This document shows, piece by piece, positions 26,729-35,217 of a stretch of DNA of 64,000 nt. A program made the position numbers and the translations under genes. The stretch lies in contig JAUXRI010000312.1 in NCBI GenBank assembly GCA_030681895.1, forward strand, positions 50,583 to 114,582, given 5' to 3'. Below the pieces are notes generated by a model. The model did no database searches. It worked only from the letters and a program-made list of their open reading frames with translations, and was not told the DNA's origin. Within the stretch, counting starts at the first letter, position 1; each line of letters starts with the position of its first letter. Source of the DNA: Myxococcales bacterium (GTDB lineage: Bacteria > Myxococcota > Myxococcia > Myxococcales > Myxococcaceae).

Positions 26729-27272
26729 CCAGGGTTTTGAGCTCGGCGTGCAGGGTGAGCAACGCGGTACGCGTGCGGGTCTTCACGGTGCCGAGCGGAA
26801 GGCCGGTCTTCGCGGCGATCTCGCTCTGCGACAGGCCCTCGTCCCAGGCGAGCTCCAACAACGTGCGCTGCTCGACCGGCAGCTGCGCGACCCGCTGGCG
26901 AACGACGTGACGGGCACGCGCGGCGTCGATGACGTCGTCGGGCCCGCGAGTGGGCTCCGAGATGTCGCGGCGCTCCACGTCGAGCGTGCGCTCCGAGGTG
27001 CCGCGCGAGCGCAGCCGGTCGATGGCGCGGCTCTTCGCGATGGTGACGAGCCACGCAGCGAGGTTGGCCCGCTCGGGCTGGTACTGGGCCGCACGACGCC
27101 ACGCCTCGAGGAAGGTCTCTTGCACCAGCTCCTCGGCCTCGGCGCGGTCGCGCACCAGGCGCACGATGACGGCGAAGACGACCGAGCCATGGGCCGCGTA
27201 GATGTCGGCCAGGGCGCTGCGATCGCCCCGCGCGAGGCGGTCGGAGAGCGCACGTTCGTCGACCTCGCTCAC
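26724..27272 (-). CDS. ECF-type RNA polymerase sigma factor
   Basis: 182 residues. Sigma region 2 (about 10-80; LVRDRAEAEELVQETFLEAWRRA, LAAWLVTIAKSRAIDRLR) and region 4 (about 120-175; LPVEQRTLLELAWDEGLSQSEIA, LGTVKTRTRTAL). Its ATG overlaps the stop of the upstream ChrR-like gene by 4 nt, an order (anti-sigma first) opposite to the common sigma-then-anti-sigma one. Likely held by that partner and released by an envelope or oxidative signal. Confidence 0.93.
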   Translation of the reverse strand: MSEVDERALSDRLARGDRSALADIYAAHGSVVFAVIVRLVRDRAEAEELVQETFLEAWRRAAQYQPERANLAAWLVTIAKSRAIDRLRSRGTSERTLDVERRDISEPTRGPDDVIDAARARHVVRQRVAQLPVEQRTLLELAWDEGLSQSEIAAKTGLPLGTVKTRTRTALLTLHAELKTLG

Positions 27273-27883
27273 GCGTCCTCCCCGAGCTGAACGACGGACG
27301 CACAGAGGCAGGCGGGCCCAGCGACGGCGGTGAAGCTGTGAGACGTGCCCGCCTCGCGCACGTCGAGGTCACCGCGCCAGAACTCCTGACCGCTCTGGTC
27401 GTCGCGGTACCCACCCTCGAGCACCAGCACCTGCTCGCGGGCAGCGTGGCGATGCATCGGCAGCTGCGCCCCGGGCTCGAGGCGCAGCACCACCGTCATG
27501 AAGCCGTCCCACTTCGGGCCCGCCTCGACCGGCAACAGCTGCAGGCCCTCACCGGGTCCGGGGCCCCATGCAGAGGCGTCATCGAAGCAATCGACCAGCG
27601 CCTGCGCCTTCTCGGGCGAGACGTCGAAGTGCGCCGCGAGCGCTGGCACGAGGTGGCTGAAGCGCAGGCCTCCCTGCAGCTCGGCCTCGAGCTTCTTCCA
27701 GACCGACGGGAGCGCCTTCTGGCTCGCCGTCACCACCGCCATCGAAGCCTCGAGCTCCTTCAGCTTCGCGACGAGGGCGGGCGTGCTCGCGAGGGCGGCG
27801 TCGACCTCGGCGCGCTCCGCGGTGGAGAGGGTGCCGAGCGCGTACTCGGCGAGCAGGCCCATGATGTCGTCGTGTTCAGCCAT
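27269..27883 (-). CDS. ChrR-like cupin anti-sigma factor, zinc motif missing
   Basis: 204 residues. N-terminal helical anti-sigma-like region (1-75: LAEYALGTLSTAERAEVDAAL), a middle segment, then a cupin (about 110-195) with metal-binding MHRHAAREQVLVLEG and a matching second box (SHSFTAV). ChrR proteins sense singlet oxygen or peroxides with a zinc-bound N-terminal anti-sigma domain and a metal cupin. Here the H-x3-C-x2-C zinc motif is absent (one Cys in the middle, two near the end), so sigma binding must use a zinc-free variant. Overlaps the sigma gene by 4 nt. Confidence 0.8.
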   Translation of the reverse strand: MAEHDDIMGLLAEYALGTLSTAERAEVDAALASTPALVAKLKELEASMAVVTASQKALPSVWKKLEAELQGGLRFSHLVPALAAHFDVSPEKAQALVDCFDDASAWGPGPGEGLQLLPVEAGPKWDGFMTVVLRLEPGAQLPMHRHAAREQVLVLEGGYRDDQSGQEFWRGDLDVREAGTSHSFTAVAGPACLCASVVQLGEDA

Positions 27884-27905
27884 GCGGGGTCCTCCGCAGC
27901 ATGGC

Positions 27906-28289
27906 TCAGTTCAGCGCGTTTGGCTGCGCCAGGCTGAACTGGCCGATGACGGCGTCGAACATCGTCTTGTCCTCGCGCTCCATCTGGTAGCTGCCGCGCA
28001 TCGTGCCGAAGGGCGTCCTCAGCATCGCCCAGCTCGTGTATTCGAAGCTCTGGCCTGGCTCGAGGCGCGGCTGCTTGCCGATGACGCCGGGGCCCTTCAC
28101 CTCTTCGACGTGACCGGTCGCGTCGGTGATGAACCACTCGCGGGTGCGCAGGGTCGCGACGCGGGTGCCCTCGTTCGAGATGGTGATGGTGTACGTGAAG
28201 GCCCACTGCTCGGCCTCGACGGAGGAGCGCTCGGGCCAGAACGCCGCCTTCACGCGAACCCGAATGCCGTCAGTGATGGTGTCGGACAT
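27906..28289 (-). CDS. apaG: ApaG family protein
   Basis: 127 residues, FnIII-like beta sandwich of the ApaG family: ITDGIRVRVKAAFWPERS, YTITISNEG, LRTREWFITDATG, V-x-G-x-G-V-I-G-x-Q-P-x-L-x-P-G and FEYTSWAMLRTPFGTMRGSYQM. ApaG is linked genetically to cobalt/magnesium sensitivity and diadenosine tetraphosphate metabolism; the biochemical role is unsettled. It begins 7 nt after the TerC gene and precedes the ChrR-like gene by 22 nt, suggesting a four-gene unit. Confidence 0.94.
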   Translation of the reverse strand: MSDTITDGIRVRVKAAFWPERSSVEAEQWAFTYTITISNEGTRVATLRTREWFITDATGHVEEVKGPGVIGKQPRLEPGQSFEYTSWAMLRTPFGTMRGSYQMEREDKTMFDAVIGQFSLAQPNALN

Positions 28290-28296
28290 GGTGTGG

Positions 28297-29286
28297 TTAC
28301 TCCGGAGGCGTGGCAGGCGCGACCGGGTCGCCCGGCTCTAGCGTCGGTGGCGGTTTGATCAACACCGACAGGCCGATGGAGCCGGCCAGGGTGCCCGCGA
28401 TGACACCCAGCGAGATGAGGATGAGCGCCGTCTCGTGCTGGGCGACGAAGCCGTGGAAGGCGGTCTCGACGATGAGCTTGATGCCGACGAACGCGAGGAT
28501 GATGCCCAGCCCCGTCTTCAGGTACCGGAACTTGTCCATCAAGGACGACACCAGGAAGAACAACGAGCGCAGGCCGAGAATGGCGCAGGCGTTCGAGCTG
28601 AAGACGATGAACGGGTCCTGGCTGATGCTGAGCACGGCGGGAATGGAGTCGAGCGCGAACAGCAGGTCTGTGGACTCGACGACGAGGAGCACGAGGAAGA
28701 GCGGCGTGAAGTGGAAGCGGCCGTCCTGACGGGTGGTGAAGTGGTTGTCCTCGGTGTTCTGCGCCGACACCGGCAACACGCGCCGCGCCCACTTCAAGAC
28801 GGCGAGGTTCTCGGGGTCGACCGCTTCCTCATCGCCTTTGCTGAAGAGCAGCTTCCACGCCGTGAAGAGCAGGAACGCGCCGAAGATGTACAGCACCCAG
28901 GTGAAGCGCGAGACGAGTGACGCGCCGAGGAAGATGAGGGTGCCGCGCAGGACGAACGCGCCGACGATGCCCCAGTACAGCAGGCGGTGCTGCGCGATGT
29001 TCGAGACCTTGAAGTACGAGAAAACGATGATGAAGACGAAGAGGTTGTCGACCGAGAGCGCGTACTCGATGACGTAGGCGGTGAGGAACGGGCCCGCGGC
29101 CTTGCTTCCACCCAGCCAGTACAGAACGCCAGCAAAGGCCAGGGACAGCGCGACCCACACGCCCGTCCAGAAGGCGGCCTTGCGCGGGGTGACTTCTTTC
29201 CCGCCCGACACGCGCATGTCGATGACGACGACCGTCACCACGCCGACGAGAAACGCTATCCACAGCTGAGGTGTTCCCAAGGCCAC
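28297..29286 (-). CDS. TerC/Alx family membrane protein
   Basis: 329 residues from GTG 29286, seven to nine helices. TerC/Alx hallmarks: YVIEYALSVDNLFVFIIVFSYFKV (shown in parts: SVDNLFVF) and the later VESTDLLFALDSIPAVLSISQDPF segment with acidic membrane residues (E/D) proposed to bind Mn or other metals. Family role: metal (often manganese) efflux for secreted metalloproteins or stress resistance. I looked for a yybP-ykoY leader upstream and did not find a convincing one. Confidence 0.92.
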   Translation of the reverse strand: MALGTPQLWIAFLVGVVTVVVIDMRVSGGKEVTPRKAAFWTGVWVALSLAFAGVLYWLGGSKAAGPFLTAYVIEYALSVDNLFVFIIVFSYFKVSNIAQHRLLYWGIVGAFVLRGTLIFLGASLVSRFTWVLYIFGAFLLFTAWKLLFSKGDEEAVDPENLAVLKWARRVLPVSAQNTEDNHFTTRQDGRFHFTPLFLVLLVVESTDLLFALDSIPAVLSISQDPFIVFSSNACAILGLRSLFFLVSSLMDKFRYLKTGLGIILAFVGIKLIVETAFHGFVAQHETALILISLGVIAGTLAGSIGLSVLIKPPPTLEPGDPVAPATPPE

Positions 29287-29444
29287 CTGTCCTTACGCCA
29301 GAACTTCGAGCCTGCATCGCGACAAAGACGGCCGGCGACAAGCCCGAATGCGGGCCATGAAACGCCACTTGGCGGTTGCGCAGCGACGACAGGGCTCCGC
29401 CGAGCCGCCCTTGCGCGGTTCCACTCCGAGAGCAAGCTGAGGGC

Positions 29445-30005
29445 ATGAACGCCACGCTCCTGTCGATGTTGCTCGCGGCCGCCCCTGATGCCGGCGCCCT
29501 CTCGAAGCTTGCTGCGGCCGATGCCGGCGTCGCGGCACCGCTGCCTCCACGGCCCGTCGCGAACGAGTCGGTCTCGAACGCCGAGCTGGAGCGGCTGCGC
29601 AAACGCATCACCGAGCTCGAAGCCCGCGCCACGGAGCTGGAGCGTCAGGCGAAGCAGCTCGACGCGCTCACGAAGAAGCTCGACCAGACCAATGATGATC
29701 TCGCGGCCTTCAAGAAGGAAGTGAACGGGCGCGAAGACGCCCGCCGCGAATCGGAGCGCCGCGTCGTCGAGCAGAAGCAGCGCTTCGAGGCCGTGTCGCG
29801 AAGCCTGGTGACGGTCGACCAGCAGCTCTCGACTGGCGCCACTGCGAACGTGAACGAAGCCCTGCGCGCCGCCGAGGCGACGTACACCGGCACCGCGCTC
29901 CAGTACGTTCAGTCCGCGCGCGCCTCGATGGCCAACGGAGACCTCGCCACCGCGAGGAAGTACCTGCTCCTGGCAGTGCTCGAAGCGCAGGCGGCCCGCC
30001 CGTGA
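29445..30005 (+). CDS. Secreted/periplasmic coiled-coil protein, unknown function
   Basis: 186 residues from ATG 29445 (in-frame extension to 29376 rejected). A short hydrophobic start (MNATLLSMLLAAAPDAGA) resembles a signal peptide. Residues about 45-130 form a heptad coiled coil rich in Glu/Arg/Leu (ELERLRKRITELEARATELE and onward); a helical C-terminal part follows (VQSARASMANGDLATARKYL). No recognised family. Confidence 0.65.
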   Translation: MNATLLSMLLAAAPDAGALSKLAAADAGVAAPLPPRPVANESVSNAELERLRKRITELEARATELERQAKQLDALTKKLDQTNDDLAAFKKEVNGREDARRESERRVVEQKQRFEAVSRSLVTVDQQLSTGATANVNEALRAAEATYTGTALQYVQSARASMANGDLATARKYLLLAVLEAQAARP

Positions 30006-30008
30006 CGG

Positions 30009-31019
30009 CTAGCCCAGGACGAGCACGGCGCGCGCAGCGACCTCGTTCACGCGCTTCGTGAGCGGCTCGAGGCGCACGACGTCGTCGATGAAGGACAAAC
30101 CCACTGCAGGCGGCTTTCGGCCGACAGCCTCGGCCATCGCGGCGAGGGCCCACGCACCGGCCTCCATGCCATCGGAGCAGCTGACGGTTCGCGTGAAGAC
30201 CTTCTCGCTCTTCTCTGCCCTCGCCACCATCTGCACCGACGACGACACCGAGCGCAGCAGGAAGCGCCGCAGCAGCGTGAAGTACACCTCGAGCAGCGTG
30301 CGGAACCACGACTTCGCGAGCAGCGCGGCAGGCAGCATCGTAAACGCCGTGACGAGGAAGCCGGGCTTCGGCGCGAAGAAGGTCTCGACGTTCGTGGCGC
30401 CCGTGCTGACCGGGAGCATCTCGGCTTCAGCCAGCGAGGCACGCAAGGTCGGTCGCAACGTGCCCGAGAAGTCGATGGTCGGGCCGCGCGAGAGGCCGTG
30501 CTCGACGCGTTTTCCATCGACTGTCTTCACCGTCGGCCGCTTCGTGCCGTCGACCATCAACGCGATGGTGCCTTTGCCTGCGCCCGAGAATGGGCTCGAG
30601 GCCACGGCCCACGTCAACGAGCAGCCGGCGCCCGCAGCCTCGGCGACATCACGCGCCATCAGGTTGCTGACGCCGGTGAAGATGCCTGCGCCCAGCACCA
30701 CGCGGCCCGGGCCCTTCGCGGTGCGATGCGCGTCGACGAGCCGCCGAATCGTCTCGGCGTCCGACGTGCCCTCGAGCAACGTCTTGCCCGACTCGAGACA
30801 CCACGCCGCCAGCGCGTCAGGCCGGCTGCGCGTGCCGTCGGAGAGATCGACCACCACGTCGGCCGCGGCGAGCGCGGAGAACGTCTCGGGCACACCGACG
30901 TCGACGACGAGCGGGCCGCGCCGACTGGCGACTTCGACCTGCACGTCGGGAAAACGCCGCAGCGCCTCGACCGTCTTCGCGCCGAGGAACCCTGAGCCAC
31001 CGATGACGACGACCTTCAT
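30009..31019 (-). CDS. Saccharopine dehydrogenase-like NAD(P)-binding protein
   Basis: 336 residues from ATG 31019. N-terminal Rossmann fold MKVVVIGGSGFLGAKTVEALRR (G-x-G-x-x-G) then a saccharopine-dehydrogenase-like region: DLSDGTRSRPDALAAWC, LLEGTSD, GAGIFTGVSNLMARD. Such proteins are oxidoreductases of uncertain substrate (some act on lipids). The C-terminal helix cluster LLEVYFTLLRRFLLRS may be membrane-associated. Divergent from the desaturase gene across 235 bp. Confidence 0.75.
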   Translation of the reverse strand: MKVVVIGGSGFLGAKTVEALRRFPDVQVEVASRRGPLVVDVGVPETFSALAAADVVVDLSDGTRSRPDALAAWCLESGKTLLEGTSDAETIRRLVDAHRTAKGPGRVVLGAGIFTGVSNLMARDVAEAAGAGCSLTWAVASSPFSGAGKGTIALMVDGTKRPTVKTVDGKRVEHGLSRGPTIDFSGTLRPTLRASLAEAEMLPVSTGATNVETFFAPKPGFLVTAFTMLPAALLAKSWFRTLLEVYFTLLRRFLLRSVSSSVQMVARAEKSEKVFTRTVSCSDGMEAGAWALAAMAEAVGRKPPAVGLSFIDDVVRLEPLTKRVNEVAARAVLVLG

Positions 31020-31254
31020 TCGCGCCTCCAATGCCACGGAATAGTCATCGAGCCGCAACACACTCCACTCGTGTTCGACGATGAGGGCCGCGCGGAGCGC
31101 CACGCCTCAACCGCTCGCAGTGACTCGAGAATCGTCGCCCGAATGACGACCTCGTGACGCGCCCGACGCACGGCCTCGCGTTTCGAACCCGTAGGCACTC
31201 GATTGGAACGGGGGCGGTTACCAAGGGATGACGAGCGCTGCTTATTGAAGCGGC
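31020..31254. promoter_or_regulatory. Divergent promoter region, saccharopine-dehydrogenase-like / desaturase
   Basis: 235 bp with no credible ORF. It must contain the promoters of both genes. I could not identify -10/-35 boxes with confidence; the stretch TTACCAAGGGATGACGAG (31217-31234) and the AT-richer CTTATTGAAGC before the desaturase are the only relatively AT-rich parts. An apparent T-loop-like string here was tested as a tRNA and rejected. Confidence 0.3.
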
Positions 31255-32343
31255 ATGTCCTCTCCGCGCTTCGAGCAGTCATCCTCACCCTTCCGGCACG
31301 AGCTCACCCGCCGCGTCGACGCGTACTTCGCCGAGCGCACGGTCGGGCGGCACGCCGATGCGCGGACGTGGGCCGTCGGGCTCGCCACGCTCGCCATCAC
31401 CGCAGCAGGCTGGGCGACGCTCGTCTTCCTCGCGCCGGTCTGGTGGCTCGCGATTCCACTCTCTCTCTTCACCGGCTTCGCGATGGCGCAGGTGGGCTTC
31501 AACGTCGGTCACGACGCGATTCACGGCTCACTGTCACCACGGCGGTGGGTGAACGCCCTCTTCGCCCGCAGCTTCGACGTCATGGGCGCGAGCTCTCGCA
31601 TGTGGGCCTGGGCGCACAACTCGGTTCATCACACGTTCACCAACGTGCCCGGCACCGACCACGACCTCGAGCCGGCAGGCCTGCTGCACCTCTACAAGAA
31701 GCCCAACGCGCCGTGGATGCTGCGGTTCCAGCACCTGTACGCGTGGCCGCTCTACGCGCTCACGATGGTGTCGTGGGTCTTCATCAAGGACTTCGTACAG
31801 CTGCAGGATCGCGGCGCGGTCACCACGCGGCGTGACGTCATCAACGTGGTCGGCGGCAAGCTCCTGCACGCGACGGTGTGGCTCGCGCTGCCGCTGGCGC
31901 TGAGCCCGTTCCTCTGGTGGCAGGTGCTCATCGGCTATGCGCTGGTGATGATGGCGGCGGGCTTCACGGCGGCGGTCGTCTTCCAGCTCGCCCACGTCGT
32001 CGAGGGTCCCTCGTTTCCGACGCCCGACGCGACCAACACGCTGCACGACGACTTCTTCGTTCACCAGCTGAAGACGACCGCCAACTTCGCGCCGCGCAAC
32101 GCGCTCTCGACGGCGCTCACGGGAGGCCTCAACCACCAGGTCGAGCACCATCTCTTTCCGCGAGTCAGTCATGCGCACTACCCGGCGCTGTCCTTCATCG
32201 TCGAGGCCTGCGCGAAGGAGTTCGGCGTGCCGTACCACGTGAACCCGACGTTCCTCTCGGCGCTGGCCTCACACGCGCGAACGCTCAAGCGCATCGGCCA
32301 CGCGGCGGGCGAATCACCCGTGGTGTCACCCGCCATCGGGTGA
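31255..32343 (+). CDS. Acyl-lipid fatty acid desaturase (front-end type)
   Basis: 362 residues, four membrane helices. Three histidine boxes: H86-DAI-H90, H121-NSV-H125-H126, and Q295-V-E-H298-H299. The Gln in the third box is typical of front-end (delta-5/delta-6) and sphingolipid-type desaturases, but no N-terminal cytochrome b5 is fused, as in bacterial/cyanobacterial relatives. Expected to insert double bonds in membrane acyl chains with ferredoxin or cytochrome donor. Followed 3 nt later by a TetR gene. Confidence 0.93.
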   Translation: MSSPRFEQSSSPFRHELTRRVDAYFAERTVGRHADARTWAVGLATLAITAAGWATLVFLAPVWWLAIPLSLFTGFAMAQVGFNVGHDAIHGSLSPRRWVNALFARSFDVMGASSRMWAWAHNSVHHTFTNVPGTDHDLEPAGLLHLYKKPNAPWMLRFQHLYAWPLYALTMVSWVFIKDFVQLQDRGAVTTRRDVINVVGGKLLHATVWLALPLALSPFLWWQVLIGYALVMMAAGFTAAVVFQLAHVVEGPSFPTPDATNTLHDDFFVHQLKTTANFAPRNALSTALTGGLNHQVEHHLFPRVSHAHYPALSFIVEACAKEFGVPYHVNPTFLSALASHARTLKRIGHAAGESPVVSPAIG

Positions 32344-32346
32344 GCG

Positions 32347-33012
32347 ATGCTGCGTGCCACCATGGGCGCGCGACGAGCACGACGAACGAAGGGGCCGCTC
32401 CCCGAGCGGCTCAAGCCGCGCAAGGTGCCGCTGCAGTCACGCAGCCGCGCGCTCGTCGATGCCATCATCGAGGCGGGCGAGCGGTTGTTGGCCGAGCGTG
32501 GGTGGGAAGCGCTGACGCTGCAGGACGTCGCGACGCTCGCCGGCGTCTCTCCCGGGAGCCTCTACCAGTACTTCCCCGACAAGGCGGCGCTGGTCGCGGA
32601 GATCACCGAGCGCCAATCACAGCGCGAGCTCGCTTTTCACCTCGAGCGCTTCGCGACGTTGACGCCCGAGACGTCGCTCGAAGACGCGCTGCGGCTGATG
32701 GTGACGGCCATCGTCGATTTTCAGAAGGCCGAGGGCCCGCTGATGCGCGCGACGTTGAGCGCGCTCCAGCACCTGGGCCGCTACGAAGAGCTGGCAGACC
32801 GGGCGCGGCAGGCGGCGAAGGTGCTCGAGGGCGTGTTGGAGCTTCACCGCCATCGCCTCGCGCTGCCTGACGTGGCGCTCGCGACCCACGTTCTGGCGAA
32901 CGCGATTCACAGCCTGACGCACGATGGGGTGCTGCCGAGGCCGGCGACGCTCGACGACGAGACGCTGCTGCGAGAGCTCGACCGGTTGATGCTCGGCTAC
33001 CTGCTGCCGTGA
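32347..33012 (+). CDS. TetR-family regulator
   Basis: 221 residues. HTH in the N-terminal third (SRALVDAIIEAGERLLAERG, LTLQDVATLAGVSPGSLYQYFPDKAALVAEI, shown in parts). A basic N-terminal arm precedes it. Immediately after the desaturase, so likely co-transcribed and probably a regulator of desaturase expression in response to acyl chains or membrane state. An alternative start is the Met at 32362. Confidence 0.93.
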   Translation: MLRATMGARRARRTKGPLPERLKPRKVPLQSRSRALVDAIIEAGERLLAERGWEALTLQDVATLAGVSPGSLYQYFPDKAALVAEITERQSQRELAFHLERFATLTPETSLEDALRLMVTAIVDFQKAEGPLMRATLSALQHLGRYEELADRARQAAKVLEGVLELHRHRLALPDVALATHVLANAIHSLTHDGVLPRPATLDDETLLRELDRLMLGYLLP

Positions 33013-33019
33013 AAAGAGA

Positions 33020-33047
33020 AAGGGCCCGTCGTTTCCGACGAGCCCTT
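33020..33047. terminator. Bidirectional intrinsic terminator
   Basis: AAGGGCCCGTCG (33020-33031) pairs with CGACGAGCCCTT (33036-33047) with one mismatch; loop TTTC. On the minus strand it is followed by TCTCTTTTC and on the plus strand by CTTCTT. It separates the plus-strand TetR gene from the convergent SWIB gene and can serve both. Confidence 0.75.
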
Positions 33048-33073
33048 CTTGAAGCCGTTCCGTGAGGAACGAA

Positions 33074-33370
33074 TCAGTCCTGCTTGAGGTGCTTGCTCAC
33101 GAGCTTGGTCATTTCGAACATGTTGACCTGCTTCTTGCCGCCGAAGACCGGCTTGAGCTTGTCGTCAGCGTTGATGTTGCGGCGGTTCTTCTCGTCCTGC
33201 AGCTTGTTCTTCTTGATGTACGCCCACAGCTTGCTGGTGACTTCCGTGCGCTTCATCTGCTTGTTGCTACCAAGCACGAGGGCCAGTTCGGCCGACGGAG
33301 TCACAGGCGGCATTTCGGGCGGCTTACGCTTCGAGGCAGGCTTCTTTGCAGCGGTCTTCTTGGCGGCCAT
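33074..33370 (-). CDS. Small SWIB/MDM2-domain protein
   Basis: 98 residues: a Lys/Ala-rich N-terminal tail (AAKKTAAKKPASKRK) and one complete SWIB domain (about 22-95; LALVLGSNKQMKRTEVTSKL, W-A-Y-I-K-K-N-K-L-Q-D, N-R-R-N-I-N-A-D, K-L-K-P-V-F-G, MFEMTKLVSKHL). SWIB domains are known from eukaryotic chromatin remodellers and from chlamydiae and some bacteria. With its histone-like basic tail this may be a nucleoid-associated protein; function inferred. Confidence 0.92.
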   Translation of the reverse strand: MAAKKTAAKKPASKRKPPEMPPVTPSAELALVLGSNKQMKRTEVTSKLWAYIKKNKLQDEKNRRNINADDKLKPVFGGKKQVNMFEMTKLVSKHLKQD

Positions 33371-33498
33371 GTTCGTTGTCTCCTCCCCTCAGGGGGACGT
33401 TGTCGGTTCCAAGTGAGAGAGAACCGGGCGCACGAGGTAGCACGAGCAACGAGGGAAAACAGCCCCTCGTTCACTTTTTTCGAGGGAGAGTCCCACGC

Positions 33499-34473
33499 AT
33501 GCGCGTGCTCATCACCGGTGCGAACGGCTTTCTGGGCTCCTGGCTGGCCTCGTTTCTCGCGGAGCGCAGGCACGAGGTGCGGTGTCTGGTGAGAGAGGGA
33601 AGTGACCGTTCGGCCCTCTCGCATCCCGACGTGCGCGTGGTGCCCGGAGACGTGACGCAGCCAGCCACGCTCGCGCCCGCGCTCGAAGGTGTCGACGTCT
33701 GTTACCACCTGGCTGGAATCCGCCGAGGCACCACGCGAGACGACTTCATGGCGGTGAACGCCGAGGGCACGCGGCTGGTGGCTGAGGCGATGGTGCAGGC
33801 GAAGGCGAGGCGGCTGGTGCTGTGTGGCTCGCTCGCGGCGTCGGGGCCGTCGCTCGCAGGCCAGCCGCGCCGCGAGGAGGACCCGTTCTCTCCAGAGGAG
33901 TGGTACGGCGAATCGAAGGCCGAAGCCGAGCGGCTGCTCTTCACCTTCGGGGACCGGCTCGAGGTGACGAGCTGCCGCCCCGCGCGCATCGTGGGGCCGG
34001 GCGACCACGAGAACCTGCAGTTCTTCAAGCTGGTGAAGAAGGGCATCATTCTTCGCCTGCTGGGGCCTGAGCGCCGCATCTCGTTCATCGACGTGGAGGA
34101 CGTCGTCGAGCAGCTCGTCTTGCAGGGCGAGCGGCCCGAGGCGGTAGGCGAGGCCTTCTTCTGCTCGTCGGCGCAGACCGAGAGCGTCGAGTCGTTGATG
34201 ACGTACATCGCCGAGGTGTTGGCCGTGCAGGCGCGCGTGGTGCCACTGCCCGAGTCCGTGCTGCGCGGTGCAGGAGCGCTGGCCGACGTCGCGTCGAAAG
34301 TGTCGGGAAAGAAGCTGCCGCTCAACCGCAAGCTGGCGAAGCAGCTGCTCGCGCCGGGGTGGACGTGCTCCACCGAGAAGGCGACGCGGTTGCTGGGCTT
34401 CACGGCGAAGCGGAGCGTTCGGGAGTCGGTGCAGCGCTCGGGCGTCTGGTACCGCGAGCACGGCTGGTTGTGA
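33499..34473 (+). CDS. NAD-dependent epimerase/dehydratase (extended SDR)
   Basis: 324 residues from ATG 33499 with GAGGGAGAG ribosome site; a 5' extension to 33346 is not needed. Rossmann motif LITGANGFLGSWLA, then VCYHLAGIRRG, and the Y-x-x-x-K centre seen as EEWYGESKAEAERLL (Y and K). Extended SDR likely acting on a nucleotide sugar or on a sterol/flavonoid-type ketone; substrate not determined. Close upstream of the HAD gene (30 bp). Confidence 0.88.
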   Translation: MRVLITGANGFLGSWLASFLAERRHEVRCLVREGSDRSALSHPDVRVVPGDVTQPATLAPALEGVDVCYHLAGIRRGTTRDDFMAVNAEGTRLVAEAMVQAKARRLVLCGSLAASGPSLAGQPRREEDPFSPEEWYGESKAEAERLLFTFGDRLEVTSCRPARIVGPGDHENLQFFKLVKKGIILRLLGPERRISFIDVEDVVEQLVLQGERPEAVGEAFFCSSAQTESVESLMTYIAEVLAVQARVVPLPESVLRGAGALADVASKVSGKKLPLNRKLAKQLLAPGWTCSTEKATRLLGFTAKRSVRESVQRSGVWYREHGWL

Positions 34474-34503
34474 CGCCCGCCCTGCCCTGCTAGTCGCCGC
34501 TCC

Positions 34504-35214
34504 ATGAAGCACGAGCACCACGCCGCTCCGGCGCCCGACACGACGGCCAAGCCCGGCAAGGCCGCCTTCTTCGACGTCGACGGCACCCTCATCAGCACCA
34601 ACGTCGTGCACGCGTACGGCTACTACGCGATGAACGAGGGCAGCTATTCGGGCATCGTGAAGCGCACGCTGCAGACGGTGGTGAACCTGCCTGTGTTCGG
34701 CGCGCTCAACCTCATCGACCGCAAAATCTTCAACGAGTACTTCTACCGCCAGTACGCGGGCCTCACCGAAGACCGGCTGATGACGCTGAACCAGAACCTC
34801 TTCGACGACATCATCAAGCCCGCCATCTTCCCGCGCGCACAGGACCTCATCGACCAGGCGCGCCGCGCCGGCTGCACCATCGTGCTCGTCACGGGCGCGC
34901 TCGACTTCACGATGCGGCCGCTCGCCAAACACCTGGGCGCCGACGACCTCATCGCGAACCGCATGCAGTTCGTCGGAGGCAAGGCGACCGGCAAGGTGAT
35001 TCCGCCCATCATCGAGGGCGCGAACAAGGCCGACGTCATTCGGCAGTACTGCGAGACGCACACCATCTCGTTGATGAAGAGCTACGCGTACAGCGACTCG
35101 GCGAGTGACTACGCGATGCTGACGGTGGTGGGCCGACCGACGGCGGTGAACCCCGACCTGCGGTTGCGGGCAATCGCGCGCAGCTACAACTGGCCCGTGC
35201 TCGACCTGCGGTGA
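34504..35214 (+). CDS. HAD-superfamily phosphatase (subfamily IB)
   Basis: 236 residues. Motif I D-V-D-G-T (AAFFDVDGTLIS), motif II LVTGALDF (T), motif III region with K (NKADVIRQYC), motif IV YSDSASDYAML. An N-terminal His-rich tail KHEHHAAP is unusual. Resembles PSP/SerB-like HAD-IB hydrolases acting on phosphate esters, possibly lyso-lipid phosphates; not assigned further. Confidence 0.9.
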   Translation: MKHEHHAAPAPDTTAKPGKAAFFDVDGTLISTNVVHAYGYYAMNEGSYSGIVKRTLQTVVNLPVFGALNLIDRKIFNEYFYRQYAGLTEDRLMTLNQNLFDDIIKPAIFPRAQDLIDQARRAGCTIVLVTGALDFTMRPLAKHLGADDLIANRMQFVGGKATGKVIPPIIEGANKADVIRQYCETHTISLMKSYAYSDSASDYAMLTVVGRPTAVNPDLRLRAIARSYNWPVLDLR

Positions 35215-35217
35215 CGC

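Noticed and set aside
29287..29444. Possible yybP-ykoY manganese riboswitch before TerC
   Set aside because: Leader on the minus strand lacks the conserved paired motifs I could match; only a GC-rich stem was seen.
31140..31230. Possible tRNA (GTTCGAA-like string)
   Set aside because: The flanking bases do not form a T-stem, anticodon arm or acceptor stem on either strand.
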